A DNA stretch of 64,000 bases from Flavobacterium branchiicola (GCF_018383905.1 NZ_JAGYWA010000001.1:310001-374000), one strand, 5' to 3'; shown: positions 7,547-16,353, numbered from the stretch's first letter. Notes: a model not told the origin generated them from the sequence alone. A program made the numbers and translations.

Positions 7547-8512
7547 ATGACCAAAAAAGTAGCCTTAATTGTTCCGCACGATTATAAATTATTGAGTATA
7601 GCAGCGATTTTAGAAGTTTTTGAAACAGCCAACAAACTGAGTAAAGAGAAGGAAAAACCTTTTGAAATTTCGATTTTTCAAATGGCCGAGCAAATCAATC
7701 AGGAGCGCTTATTTGGGTATGAAACTAACTCTATTGAAGGATCTGACGAAATATCGGAATTAATTTTAATTCCTGCTTTTACGACAGATGATATGAGCGA
7801 AATGATTGCAAAGAATAAAAAATTTATTCCGTGGCTGCAAAAACAACATCAGGCTGGAGCAGAACTCGCAAGTTTTTGTACCGGAGCTTTTTTGTTTGCG
7901 GCATCTGGTTTGTTAAACGAAAAATTAGCTACCACACATGTTGATGCCTGCAGTGCTTTTACAAAGGCTTTCCCGATGGTTAATCTTAAACCTGAAGAAA
8001 CCCTAACAGCCGACGGAAGTTTGTACACAAGCGGTGGTTCAACCTCAACTTTTCATTTATTGATTCTTTTGGTTCAGAAATATTGCGGAAATGAAATTGC
8101 TGTACAAATTGCCAAGATTTTCTCGATTGACTTAAATCGATACAAGCAAAGTTATTTCAGTACTTTCAGACCTAATCATCTTCATAACGACACCTTAGTT
8201 GCCATGCTGCAGCAAAAAATAGAAAGTCAGTATCATAGTATCGAAAAACTGGAAGAAATCACCAAAGATATCCCAACCAGTACCAGAAATATGACAAGAC
8301 GTTTTAAACAAGTTACAGGAATTCCGCCAATAGAATACCTACAAAACATAAGAGTAGAAAGTTCTAAAAAATATCTGGAACAAACGCAGCTCTCCATTTC
8401 TGAAATTATCGAAAAAACGGGTTACAATGATCCTAAAGCGTTTAGAAAGGTATTTTATAAAATGGTCGGAATGAAACCTATTGAATACAGAGAAAAGTTT
8501 AGAGTGCAGTAA
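7547..8512 (+). CDS. GlxA-family transcriptional regulator (DJ-1/PfpI + AraC HTH)
   Basis: A 321-residue two-domain regulator. Residues ~4-190 form a DJ-1/PfpI-like domain with the nucleophile-elbow cysteine at 111 (ASFCTGAFLFAASG). Residues ~215-320 are an AraC-type double helix-turn-helix (LEEITKDIPTSTRNMTRRFK and ISEIIEKTGYNDPKAFRKVF). Members sense small molecules or stress through the first domain. It is divergently oriented to the VOC/SRPBCC array, which suggests local control; this is inference from position only. Repeat copy B lies directly downstream. Confidence 0.9.
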   Translation: MTKKVALIVPHDYKLLSIAAILEVFETANKLSKEKEKPFEISIFQMAEQINQERLFGYETNSIEGSDEISELILIPAFTTDDMSEMIAKNKKFIPWLQKQHQAGAELASFCTGAFLFAASGLLNEKLATTHVDACSAFTKAFPMVNLKPEETLTADGSLYTSGGSTSTFHLLILLVQKYCGNEIAVQIAKIFSIDLNRYKQSYFSTFRPNHLHNDTLVAMLQQKIESQYHSIEKLEEITKDIPTSTRNMTRRFKQVTGIPPIEYLQNIRVESSKKYLEQTQLSISEIIEKTGYNDPKAFRKVFYKMVGMKPIEYREKFRVQ

Positions 8513-8533
8513 TTTTAAGAAGCACAATATTAG

Positions 8534-8630
8534 TTTTTACAAGAACATCGGTCCTGCTCTACACTATATCTTTTGTAGCCTCGTTAGAAAAAAACGAGAC
8601 CACAAAAGGATGCCGTTTCGATCAGGGCTA
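8534..8630 (-). repeat. Intergenic repeat element, copy B
   Basis: Read on the minus strand it starts with AGCCCTGAT, then GGCATCCTTTTG, a hairpin (CTTTTGT.GCCTCGTT with AACGAG.CCACAAAAG, 8570-8608), AGATATAG and GCAGGACCGATGTTCT. The arrangement parallels copy A at 2864-2980, but the hairpin sequence differs while pairing is kept. It lies between the convergent GlxA-type gene and the L,D-transpeptidase-like gene. Confidence 0.65.
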
Positions 8631-8664
8631 AACCAGAAGCTTTTGTTTTCAAAAAAACTAAAAA

Positions 8665-9309
8665 TTAGGACTTAATAATCCACATGAGAACTTTTTTATT
8701 CGTTTTCAAAAGCTCATCTATTTCTCTCATACTTTCATTTGAAACTGCTGGACAACCCCAGCCTTCAGGAGTTCCTTCAGGATACACTTCAGCATCTGAA
8801 ATTGCATCCCAGGAATGCAGAACAATTGCTCTGGTCCTTGCATTAGAATTTGTTTTGTCCTTTCCCTGCAAAATATAATTTACTTTTATCCCCCACTGAC
8901 TTACACCGCGATCTAAAACTACATATTTTCCAAGCGAAGAACAATGCGAATCAAATTCATTACTTATCTGAGGTTTCTCTTTAGTAGACGTTCTTCCCCA
9001 TTGATTATCGCCACAGCCATGACTGACCATATACGATTTTGAGATTTCTTTCTTTTTAAAATCAAAAACAAAAAATCTTTTATAACCGGAATGTAAGCCA
9101 AGATCAATCAGGATAAACTTATTTTGATTTAACTTATTTGTCTTACAATATTGTACTGCTTCTCTATAATAATCGCTATAATTAACCAGCGGTTTTTCTA
9201 TTGAAACAATTTCTGTTTTATTTTCACTTTTAAAAACGTCAGCTTCTTTTTTCTCTTTATTACAAGAAAAAGACAAGCCTAGACAAATTATAAAAAACAT
9301 TTTTTTCAT
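8665..9309 (-). CDS. Murein L,D-transpeptidase catalytic-domain lipoprotein
   Basis: 214 residues from the ATG at 9309, giving a lipoprotein signal (MKKMFFIICLGLSFSC, lipid-bearing Cys16). An earlier TTG at 9333 would put eight residues before the signal. The rest matches the murein L,D-transpeptidase-like family: a hydrophobic FILIDLGLHSG strand, SHGCGDNQWG, then VLHSWDAI (His165) and EGWGCPAVS with presumed catalytic Cys186. Such enzymes cross-link or trim peptidoglycan through a cysteine nucleophile; attachment to the envelope fits that. It stands alone between repeat copy B and clpX. Confidence 0.85.
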   Translation of the reverse strand: MKKMFFIICLGLSFSCNKEKKEADVFKSENKTEIVSIEKPLVNYSDYYREAVQYCKTNKLNQNKFILIDLGLHSGYKRFFVFDFKKKEISKSYMVSHGCGDNQWGRTSTKEKPQISNEFDSHCSSLGKYVVLDRGVSQWGIKVNYILQGKDKTNSNARTRAIVLHSWDAISDAEVYPEGTPEGWGCPAVSNESMREIDELLKTNKKVLMWIIKS

Positions 9310-9360
9310 GTTTAAATTTACACAAAAAGACAAACGAAAATAGATTTTAAAAAGTAAAAA

Positions 9361-9389
9361 AAAACCTGTTCAAAAAATGAACAGGTTTA
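9361..9389 (-). terminator. clpX terminator
   Basis: AAACCTGTTCA (9362-9372) pairs with TGAACAGGTTT (9379-9389). On the minus strand the stem is followed by a run of about nine T. It lies 33 bases past the clpX stop at 9422. Confidence 0.85.
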
Positions 9390-9421
9390 TAATTAAACTT
9401 TGACAAAGTTATTCTATTACT

Positions 9422-10654
9422 TTAAGAAGCAATTTCCATACGCTTCAATAAATTCTTACTTAAAGTATGTTCCGCATATTCTCTGTCGATTGTCAGAACT
9501 TTATCATCTGAACTTGGTAATTCGTACATAGCATCTGTTAGAATTGCTTCACATAACGAACGCAGTCCACGTGCACCTAATTTGTATTCTAAAGCCTTGT
9601 CAACAATAAAATCTAAAGCTTCATCAGTAATACTAAACTCAACCTCATCCATTAAGAATAATTTCTGATATTGTTTTACTAATGCATTTTTAGGCTGTGT
9701 CAAAATTGCACGCAATGTTTCTCTGTCTAAAGGATCCATGTGTGTCAAAACTGGTAAACGACCAATAATCTCCGGAATCAAACCAAAATCTTTAATGTCT
9801 TTTGGAATAATATATTGAAGTAAATTGTCTTTATCGATATTGTCTACATTTTTAGAAGTTGAATATCCAACTGCCTGACGGTTTAAACGTTTAGAAATAA
9901 TACGTTCTACTCCATCAAAAGCTCCACCGGCAATAAACAGGATATTTTGAGTGTTTACCTCAACAAATTTCTGATCCGGGTGTTTACGTCCTCCTTTTGG
10001 TGGTACGTTTACAATAGTTCCTTCTAATAATTTTAAAAGTGCTTGTTGAACTCCTTCACCAGAAACGTCACGTGTTATTGACGGATTATCGCTCTTACGG
10101 GCAATTTTATCAATTTCGTCAATAAATACGATTCCTCTTTCTGCTTTGGTTACATCATAATCAGCAGCTTGTAGTAAACGAGTCAAAATACTTTCAACAT
10201 CTTCTCCTACATAACCTGCTTCTGTAAGTACAGTTGCATCAACAATAGCCAAAGGAACGTCTAACATTTTTGCAATAGTTTTTGCTACCAATGTTTTTCC
10301 TGTTCCGGTTTGACCAACCATGATGATATTACTTTTTTCAATCTCTACTTCGTCGTCTAATTGCTGTTGCATTAAACGTTTGTAGTGATTGTAAACTGCG
10401 ACCGACATTACTTTTTTTGTCTGATCCTGACCAATTACATATTGATCCAGAAAAGCTCTTATTTCTTTTGGTTTCTTTAAAATCAAGTCCCCTACAAGTT
10501 TTGCACTTCCGCTGGATTTTAATTCTTCAAGAACAATTCCATGTGCCTGTTCAATACACTTATCACAAATATGTGCATTAATACCTGCAATTAATAAATT
10601 AGTTTCTGGCTTTTTTCTTCCACAAAACGAACATTCTAATACTACTTTTGCCAT
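9422..10654 (-). CDS. clpX: ATP-dependent Clp protease ATP-binding subunit ClpX
   Basis: 410-residue AAA+ unfoldase that feeds substrates to ClpP. An N-terminal zinc-binding domain has Cys8, Cys11, Cys30 and Cys33. Walker A is GQTGTGKT (114-121), Walker B is IVFIDE (175-180), and the sensor/ISKRLNRQ and [12 protein letters not shown] motifs follow. The ClpP-docking loop, IGF in E. coli, appears to read VGY here. The gene follows clpP after 181 bases and has its own -7 element (10678-10685), so it can be expressed independently in the tig-clpP-clpX cluster. Confidence 0.97.
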   Translation of the reverse strand: MAKVVLECSFCGRKKPETNLLIAGINAHICDKCIEQAHGIVLEELKSSGSAKLVGDLILKKPKEIRAFLDQYVIGQDQTKKVMSVAVYNHYKRLMQQQLDDEVEIEKSNIIMVGQTGTGKTLVAKTIAKMLDVPLAIVDATVLTEAGYVGEDVESILTRLLQAADYDVTKAERGIVFIDEIDKIARKSDNPSITRDVSGEGVQQALLKLLEGTIVNVPPKGGRKHPDQKFVEVNTQNILFIAGGAFDGVERIISKRLNRQAVGYSTSKNVDNIDKDNLLQYIIPKDIKDFGLIPEIIGRLPVLTHMDPLDRETLRAILTQPKNALVKQYQKLFLMDEVEFSITDEALDFIVDKALEYKLGARGLRSLCEAILTDAMYELPSSDDKVLTIDREYAEHTLSKNLLKRMEIAS

Positions 10655-10677
10655 TCTTTATTTAAGTTACTAAGCTG

Positions 10678-10685
10678 CAAAGATA
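10678..10685 (-). promoter_or_regulatory. -7 element of clpX
   Basis: TATCTTTG on the minus strand lies 23 bases before the clpX ATG, an exact TAnnTTTG match. A clear TTG at -33 is not seen. It is embedded in a short-word repeat (ACTAAGTTTCTAAGTTT). Confidence 0.6.
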
Positions 10686-10754
10686 CTAAGTTTCTAAGTT
10701 TTTTTATTTAATACTTAAAAACTTAGCTCTTTACAGCTTAATATTTATTTTTTA

Positions 10755-10819
10755 TTTGATGTTTCATGTTTGACGTTTCATGTTATCTAAGCAACTTGAA
10801 ACCTGAAACTTGAAACAAA
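10755..10819. repeat. Short-word repeat tract between clpP and clpX
   Basis: The tract contains GTTTCATGTTTGACGTTTCATG, i.e. GTTTCATG twice, then TTGAAACCTGAAACTTGAAAC, a word TGAAAC repeated. Its last 22 bases (10798-10819) recur exactly at 11661-11682 on the other side of clpP, forming direct repeats that flank the gene. No coding frame is apparent. Confidence 0.7.
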
Positions 10820-10835
10820 TTTTAAACTTTAAGAA

Positions 10836-11510
10836 TTATCCTCTTCTTAATACTTCGTCAATCATTCCGTATTCTTTTGCTTCGTCTGCAATCATCCAGT
10901 AATCACGCTCACTGTCTTTATGCACTTTGTCAAAAGTTTGTCCTGAATGCTGAGAGATGATGTTGTACAATTCATCTTTTAGTTTCAACATTTCACGTAA
11001 GTTGATTTCCATATCTGTTGCAACACCTTGTGCTCCTCCTGATGGCTGGTGAATCATTACTCTTGAATGTGGTAAAGCAGAACGTTTTCCTGCTGCTCCT
11101 GCACATAATAAAACTGCTCCCATAGAAGCTGCCATTCCTGTACAAATTGTAGCAACATCTGGTTTGATGTATTGCATGGTGTCATAAATTCCCAATCCTG
11201 CGTATACGCTTCCTCCCGGAGAATTTAAATAAATCTGAATATCTTTTGACGCATCGGCACTTTCTAAAAATAACAATTGTGCCTGAACGATGTTTGCGAT
11301 TTGGTCATCAATACCAGTTCCTAAGAAAATAATTCTGTCCATCATTAATCTTGAAAATACGTCTAATTGAGAAATATTCAACTGACGCTCTTCGATAATA
11401 TATGGAGTCATATTAGTTGGATTCATCGCTGCTATGATTTTGTCATAGTACATAGCATTTACTCCTTGGTGCTTTGTAGCAAATTTTTTGAATTCTTTAC
11501 CGTAGTTCAT
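10836..11510 (-). CDS. clpP: ATP-dependent Clp protease proteolytic subunit ClpP
   Basis: 224-residue serine peptidase forming the proteolytic barrel used by ClpX. The catalytic triad is visible as Ser129 (TGMAASMGA), His154 (RVMIHQPSG) and probably Asp199 (HKDSERD). The N-terminal ~35 residues before the conserved TPYIIEERQ are a longer leader than in E. coli and likely include a processed propeptide. Starts at Met20 or Met34 are possible alternatives. The gene lies between tig and clpX, as in many bacteria, but with its own terminator-bounded spacer upstream. Confidence 0.96.
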   Translation of the reverse strand: MNYGKEFKKFATKHQGVNAMYYDKIIAAMNPTNMTPYIIEERQLNISQLDVFSRLMMDRIIFLGTGIDDQIANIVQAQLLFLESADASKDIQIYLNSPGGSVYAGLGIYDTMQYIKPDVATICTGMAASMGAVLLCAGAAGKRSALPHSRVMIHQPSGGAQGVATDMEINLREMLKLKDELYNIISQHSGQTFDKVHKDSERDYWMIADEAKEYGMIDEVLRRG

Positions 11511-11558
11511 ATGTATCTAAGTTTTACGTTTATTGGTGTATATTTTTTTTAATCCCTG

Positions 11559-11566
11559 CAAAGGTC
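11559..11566 (-). promoter_or_regulatory. Possible -7 element of clpP
   Basis: GACCTTTG on the minus strand matches TAnnTTTG at all but the first base and lies about 50 bases before the clpP ATG. The tig terminator just upstream makes a separate clpP promoter likely. Confidence 0.35.
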
Positions 11567-11622
11567 ATACCTTTTTATGAAGGGTGTCAATATGTCTTCT
11601 TTTAAAATCGTTTTACGTTTTT

Positions 11623-11682
11623 TTTGTTTCAAGTTTCAGATTCTATACTAATCTTAACGTGAAACCTGAAACTTGAAACAAA
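11623..11682. repeat. 17-bp inverted repeat made of TGAAAC words
   Basis: TTTGTTTCAAGTTTCAG (11623-11639) is the exact reverse complement of 11666-11682. The right arm contains the same 22-base string found at 10798-10819. It lies in the spacer between clpP and tig, directly next to the tig terminator. Confidence 0.75.
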
Positions 11683-11687
11683 AAAAA

Positions 11688-11723
11688 GAACGTCAATAGA
11701 AGAAAAAACTTCCATTGACGTTC
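11688..11723 (-). terminator. tig terminator
   Basis: GAACGTCAAT (11688-11697) and ATTGACGTTC (11714-11723) form a 10-bp stem with a 16-base loop. On the minus strand a run of T (TTCTTTTTTTG) follows. The tig stop is at 11841. The 330-base spacer 11511-11840 otherwise holds the inverted repeat above and a CTTTCGACTTT word repeat at 11800-11836. Confidence 0.85.
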
Positions 11724-11840
11724 AAATATAATTATTTTTATCTTTCAGTTTCTGTAATAAAATCTTAATTTTCAAAATCAAGTTAATGAAGTGTGCTCAT
11801 CAACTTTCGACTTTATAACTTTCGACTTTCAGACTTAAAT

Positions 11841-13163
11841 TTATTCTCCGTAAGAAGCTGCAATAAATTCTTCGTAAGTAACTTCTTTAGTTGTTGGGTT
11901 TGCTTTTTCTTTGAAAATTTCCAACAATTTAGCTGCTACAACTTGCTCAGAAAGTCTTTTTACTTCTTCCTGGTTAGATAAAACTCTAGCCACGATTCCC
12001 TGAACTTCTTCGTCAGTTGGGTTAGTTTGTCCAAATTGAGCCATTTGTTGTTTGATAGCGCCTGTTGTAAACTCTTTCAAATCTTCAAATGTAATTTGGA
12101 TATTACTTTGAGCCATTGCTTTTCCTTCGATTAATTGAAAACGTAAACCTTTTTCAGATCTTGCGTATTCAACTTCAGCTTCTTCTGCAGAAAGTTTTTT
12201 CTCTCCAACAGTTTGTAACCATTTTTTAAGGAATTCAGCTGGTAAATCAAATTTAGTGTTCTCGATTAAGAAATCCTGAACGTCTAATAATAATTTTTGA
12301 TCCGCTTGCTGTGCGAATTGTGCTTCAGCATCTTCTTTAATTTTAGCTTTTAAATCTTCTAAAGAAGCAACTTTTCCTTCACCAAAAAGTTTATCAAATA
12401 GCTCTTGGTTTAATTCTGCCAATTCAGCACCGTTGATAGCTTCGATTGTAAAGTTTACTTCGATATCTAAACCATGAACATCATCATGACCTACTTTAAG
12501 GTAATCCATTAATTGGTGATCATCTTCAAATAAACCTTTTGTACTTACTGTAACAACATCTCCAACTTTTTTACCGATGAATTTATCTCCGGCAGCTTTG
12601 TTGAAAGTAGATACAGAAATTGTAGTTTGATTGTTGATTCCTTTTTCTTCGTTTGTAAAAGTTCCTGTTAAATCTGAATCTGCAACAACTTTATCCTGAG
12701 GAATTGCTTTTCCAAATTGTTTTTGGATACGCTCAACTTGTCCGTCGATTAATTTATCATCAGCAGTAACAATATATTTTACGATATTATTTTTTGCTTC
12801 TAAATCAATTTCGAAGTTTGGCACTAAACCAATTTCGTATTCGAATGTTAACTCTTCAGCATCCCAGTCGAAGTTTTCGTTTACTTTAGCAATAGGAGTT
12901 CCTAAAAGATTTAATCTTTCAGATTGTACAAAACGCTCTAAAGCCAAATCAACTACTTTTTTTACTTCTTCTTGCTTAATACCTTTTCCGTATTGTTTTT
13001 CAACAAGATCTTTAGGTACTTGACCTTTTCTAAAACCTTTAACAGTAGCCAAAGGCATTTTTTCGTTAACTCTTTTTGCTACTTGACCTTTATAATCCAT
13101 ATGAACAACGTTCATAACAATCGTCTCGTTTACAGCGTCTATTGCTACTCTTTTAATATCCAT
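11841..13163 (-). CDS. tig: Trigger factor (ribosome-associated chaperone)
   Basis: 440 residues. The N-terminal ribosome-binding domain ends near the signature VKGFRKGQVPKDLVEKQYGK (residues ~42-61). A middle PPIase-like FKBP domain (about 155-245) looks diverged, as is usual in Bacteroidota, and a helical C-terminal chaperone domain follows. It binds nascent chains at the exit tunnel and may act as peptidyl-prolyl isomerase. It heads the tig/clpP/clpX cluster but ends in its own terminator. Its promoter lies inside an inverted repeat at 13190-13224. Confidence 0.95.
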   Translation of the reverse strand: MDIKRVAIDAVNETIVMNVVHMDYKGQVAKRVNEKMPLATVKGFRKGQVPKDLVEKQYGKGIKQEEVKKVVDLALERFVQSERLNLLGTPIAKVNENFDWDAEELTFEYEIGLVPNFEIDLEAKNNIVKYIVTADDKLIDGQVERIQKQFGKAIPQDKVVADSDLTGTFTNEEKGINNQTTISVSTFNKAAGDKFIGKKVGDVVTVSTKGLFEDDHQLMDYLKVGHDDVHGLDIEVNFTIEAINGAELAELNQELFDKLFGEGKVASLEDLKAKIKEDAEAQFAQQADQKLLLDVQDFLIENTKFDLPAEFLKKWLQTVGEKKLSAEEAEVEYARSEKGLRFQLIEGKAMAQSNIQITFEDLKEFTTGAIKQQMAQFGQTNPTDEEVQGIVARVLSNQEEVKRLSEQVVAAKLLEIFKEKANPTTKEVTYEEFIAASYGE

Positions 13164-13189
13164 CTTCTTCTTTAATTTACATAATAAAA

Positions 13190-13224
13190 TTGGGTTGCAA
13201 AATTATAAAATTTTTGCAACCCAA
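13190..13224 (-). promoter_or_regulatory. tig promoter embedded in an inverted repeat
   Basis: Bases 13190-13224 form a near-perfect palindrome: TTGGGTTGCAAAAT at one end is inverted at the other. On the minus strand the same stretch holds TTG (13222-13224), a 16-base spacer and TAATTTTG (13198-13205), an exact Bacteroidota promoter match 35 bases before the tig ATG. The hairpin may also serve as terminator for the gene ending at 13280, or as an operator. Confidence 0.65.
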
Positions 13225-13279
13225 CCAACTTTTTAATCTATTGTATTTGAAGCAGTTTTAAACTACGCCAATTTGCTTT

Positions 13280-13624
13280 TTATTTGTCGTCTCCCAGTAT
13301 TTTATACGTAATAGACTGCAGAATAGACAAAATAACACTAAAAATTAACGCTGTCCAGAACGAATCGACTGCAAAGCCTCCTACAATGTTTGTACATAAT
13401 AAAATAATAATGGCATTAATTACCAGTAAAAATAAGCCAAGTGTAATAAATGTAACAGGTAATGTTAACAGAACCAAAATAGGTTTTATAAAAAGATTTA
13501 ATAATCCTAAAACCACGGCCACAATTACAGCTGTACCAAAACTAGCTACATGAACCCCCGTTAAAAGATTAGATAATAACAATACCAGTGCAGCAGTAAC
13601 AAGGAGTCTGAGTAATAATTTCAT
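13280..13624 (-). CDS. Phage-holin-4-superfamily (YvlD-like) membrane protein
   Basis: 114 residues, almost entirely hydrophobic, with four predicted membrane helices (about 5-22, 28-48, 53-80, 85-108). The pattern GLLNLFIKPILVLLTLPVTFITLGLF is characteristic of the YvlD/DUF360 family, grouped with mycobacteriophage holin-4 proteins. Despite the name, nothing here suggests phage; function is unknown, probably in the inner membrane. It follows an alpha/beta hydrolase gene by 53 bases on the same strand and may share its transcript. Confidence 0.85.
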   Translation of the reverse strand: MKLLLRLLVTAALVLLLSNLLTGVHVASFGTAVIVAVVLGLLNLFIKPILVLLTLPVTFITLGLFLLVINAIIILLCTNIVGGFAVDSFWTALIFSVILSILQSITYKILGDDK

Positions 13625-13677
13625 AGTTTTTAATTTTAAAATTTAATTAAAAGTAATAAAATTTTCATCAAAAGCGG

Positions 13678-14442
13678 CTACTCTTTTAAAAACGTTGCCG
13701 TCATTTCAAAAAACATTTTTGGATTTTCGGCATGCAACCAATGTCCGGCATTTGGAATGGTTTCTAGTTTTAAATTCGGAAAATGCTTTTTGATATCATC
13801 AATTTCTGAGTCCTGAATATATCCTGAATTTCCTCCTCTTATAAATAATGTTGGCTTATCAAAAACTAAACCTTCTGCCAATGGTTTTCCAATTGCATCC
13901 AGATTATTATTAAAAACCTCCAGATTAAATCGGAATGCCAATTGTCCCGGCTCCTTCCAATATAAATTCTTCAACAAAAACTGACGTGTTCCAAAATCCG
14001 AAACATATTGCGCTACAATTGCTTCAACATCGTTTCTGCTTGGTTTTACCGAGAAATCTACAGCATTTAATCCTGCTAAAATATCCTGATGGTGTTGTTT
14101 GTAAAACTTAGGTCCGATATCGGCAACAATTAATTTATCTACTATTTCAGGATGTGTCGTTGCAAAAAGCATGGCTACTTTTCCTCCCATCGAATGTCCA
14201 AGTAAATCGATTCTCGTTAACTGATGTTCCTGACAATATTCAAATACATCCTGTACCATAGCTTCGTAACTCCATTCATCTGAATGAAAACTGCGCCCGT
14301 GATTTCTTAAATCCAAAAGATGAACCTGAAATCCTGCTTCTACATATTGTCCGGCAAGTGTTTTCCAGTTATCCGACATTCCCAGAAATCCATGCATGAT
14401 AACAAACGGCTTTCCTTCTCCTTCTATTTTTGAGTATAACAT
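13678..14442 (-). CDS. Alpha/beta hydrolase (YbfF-like esterase)
   Basis: 254 residues of the alpha/beta hydrolase fold, close in pattern to YbfF-type esterases. The oxyanion region is MHGFLGMSDNW, the nucleophile elbow is LLGHSMGGK with Ser84, DLRNHGRS follows strand 4, and the catalytic His is in IPNAGHWLHAE. No signal peptide is seen, so it is cytoplasmic. Natural substrate unknown; short acyl esters are likely for the family. Confidence 0.88.
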   Translation of the reverse strand: MLYSKIEGEGKPFVIMHGFLGMSDNWKTLAGQYVEAGFQVHLLDLRNHGRSFHSDEWSYEAMVQDVFEYCQEHQLTRIDLLGHSMGGKVAMLFATTHPEIVDKLIVADIGPKFYKQHHQDILAGLNAVDFSVKPSRNDVEAIVAQYVSDFGTRQFLLKNLYWKEPGQLAFRFNLEVFNNNLDAIGKPLAEGLVFDKPTLFIRGGNSGYIQDSEIDDIKKHFPNLKLETIPNAGHWLHAENPKMFFEMTATFLKE

Positions 14443-14554
14443 TTAATATAAGTATTAATGACTTTTACAAAGGTAAAAAAAACTTATCAGGCAAAAAATG
14501 CAGGAATACTTCTAAAATACTGACCAGCACCTTTAGTACAAAAAAAATTACATT

Positions 14555-14572
14555 TTTACGGAAACCCGTAAA
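14555..14572. promoter_or_regulatory. 7-bp palindrome upstream of a lipoprotein gene
   Basis: TTTACGG (14555-14561) and CCGTAAA (14566-14572) form a perfect inverted repeat with a 4-base centre, 81 bases before the ATG at 14653. It could be an operator or mRNA hairpin. It is not repeated upstream of the paralog at 16419. Confidence 0.4.
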
Positions 14573-14652
14573 GATCTAAGAAACGAAAGGCCTACCTTCG
14601 CCGAAAATCAAAACCAAAACTTTTGATTTAAAAACTAATTAAATACCACGAT

Positions 14653-16014
14653 ATGATTAAAAAATTCCTTTTATTATCATTAGTTCTTTCGCAACTAACA
14701 ATCTCTTGTTCTAGCGATGACAACACAGATCCTGTAACAGATCCAATCACTGGAGAACCTGTAAAAGACAAAACTCTTGCTGAGCAAATTGCTGAGATCG
14801 TTAAACAACCATACTCTAAATTAACTCCTGCTGAGCAAAAACTAAAATTGGAAGTTGAAGCTAACGATATGTTAGTTCAATTAGACAAAACTAAAAGTTC
14901 TGGTGCTATTGAAGCTATAGAAAACTTAAGCCGATTATTAGATCTTAACCAAATTGATATTTTTGTTGGAAAAAACGATAATAAAGTAGAAGATATTTTA
15001 AACATCTCTGGTGTTTACGGTATTTACACTTGGAACAATGCAAACAAAAAATGGGATAAAACAGCTTCTACTACAGAATTAAAATTTGTTTTCCCTGCTA
15101 AGAAAGCACAAACAGCAAACAATTCAATTCTTTCTGCAAAAGGAGTTTCTTCTGATGTAAAAGTTAAATATTTTGACGGATACAACGGAAACGACGATGT
15201 ATATGACAACCTGTTTTTGCCAAGTTCATCAGATGCGACTTTAACAATTGATGGCGCACAAGCAGCAACATTCACTCAAACTGCTAAGTACAACTCTAAA
15301 AACCAATCGCCAGATGAGTTTGCTTACAAAATGACTCTAAACGATGGTTATACTTGGGAAATGAATGGTAAAAAAGGTACTGAAAACACTTCAAAAGCAC
15401 TTTTTACTTATAATGGAAAAACTTTACTTGAGTTTAATGCAGGAAGTTCAGCTAGTATTGATAATCTTATTGATAATGATGAGCTTGTTCAATACAGAGG
15501 TAAAGCAAACGGACTAATCAAATTATTAGACAATTTTATTATTGTTGCAGATTTAGATTTAGCTACTGAAGGTGCTGATCAAATAGCTTTAGACAAAAAT
15601 TCAGTACGTCCAGCTTATCCAGATTCAAACAATCCTAAAACTAATTACAAAGAATATTACACAGCATTAAATGCTTATGAGAAAAAATACTCTGAAGGTC
15701 TTGCTGCTAATTTCAATAAAAACTTTAAGCTAATCCTGGTTTCTAAAAAAGACGGAACTAAAATTGCTGAAGTTGTTCAACATTCAGAAAAATCTGGTGA
15801 TGATTATATCTTCAACTTACCTGTTTGGAATGCTCAATATTCTTATTGGACAAACAACGGTACTGGTGAAACTTTTGCACAACCATACCTTGAAGAAGTA
15901 TTATATTTAAAATTCAATGATAATACTGAAGTTTCTTTCAGTACTTACTTCTCTTCTGGATTTGAAAAATTAGAAACTAAGTTTGAAGATTTTATCAAAG
16001 CCTTTGAAAGATAA
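14653..16014 (+). CDS. Secreted lipoprotein of unknown function (paralog 1)
   Basis: 453 residues beginning with a lipoprotein signal (MIKKFLLLSLVLSQLTISCS, Cys19), then an acidic, Ser/Asp-rich linker typical of exported Bacteroidota lipoproteins. I do not recognise the domain. The sequence is rich in beta-strand patterns with conserved blocks shared with the next gene: QPYSKLTPA, AIEAIENL, SGVYGIYTW, DGYTWEM and KLILVSKKDGTKIA. The protein differs from the paralog mainly by an extra linker after the lipobox and an insertion near residues 380-410. A terminator-like hairpin follows. Confidence 0.8.
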   Translation: MIKKFLLLSLVLSQLTISCSSDDNTDPVTDPITGEPVKDKTLAEQIAEIVKQPYSKLTPAEQKLKLEVEANDMLVQLDKTKSSGAIEAIENLSRLLDLNQIDIFVGKNDNKVEDILNISGVYGIYTWNNANKKWDKTASTTELKFVFPAKKAQTANNSILSAKGVSSDVKVKYFDGYNGNDDVYDNLFLPSSSDATLTIDGAQAATFTQTAKYNSKNQSPDEFAYKMTLNDGYTWEMNGKKGTENTSKALFTYNGKTLLEFNAGSSASIDNLIDNDELVQYRGKANGLIKLLDNFIIVADLDLATEGADQIALDKNSVRPAYPDSNNPKTNYKEYYTALNAYEKKYSEGLAANFNKNFKLILVSKKDGTKIAEVVQHSEKSGDDYIFNLPVWNAQYSYWTNNGTGETFAQPYLEEVLYLKFNDNTEVSFSTYFSSGFEKLETKFEDFIKAFER

Positions 16015-16034
16015 TAATTTTTAAAACAAAAAAA

Positions 16035-16068
16035 CAAAGCCGATTTGAATTACTCAAAACGGCTTTAT
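16035..16068 (+). terminator. Terminator after lipoprotein paralog 1
   Basis: AAAGCCG...TTGA and TCAA...CGGCTTT pair imperfectly and are followed by ATTTATTTT. Its arms resemble those of the hairpin after paralog 2 (17678-17710), so the terminator seems to have been duplicated with the gene. The rest of the 404-base spacer to 16418 is AT-rich, with only a promoter candidate visible. Confidence 0.6.
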
Positions 16069-16353
16069 TTATTTTCGGAGTTTTTACAATAAAAAATTTC
16101 TCTTTATTTGAAAAAGAAAAATTACAATTGAAACTTCTTAAATCTAAAATTAGAATTCTCCTTATTACGTGAAAAGTATTTTTTTTGCTTAATATTTCAT
16201 GAGTAAACACAAATAGTTTTGCTTAGTCTGTACTTCTCTAAATATACTTTTAGTAATCTCCCGTGAATAAAGTATAATTTTAATCACTTATTAAATTAAA
16301 TCATAATTAATTAATTGATTTTAACAAGGTAAAAGCTTAATTTACTGGGTTTA

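Noticed and set aside
13280..13624. Phage holin, as evidence of a prophage
   Set aside because: The family name is misleading; no other phage genes are nearby and the gene is of the widespread YvlD type.
15995..16210. 71-codon minus-strand frame in the spacer between the two lipoprotein genes
   Set aside because: It covers the terminator of paralog 1 and AT-rich spacer; composition is that of random translation.
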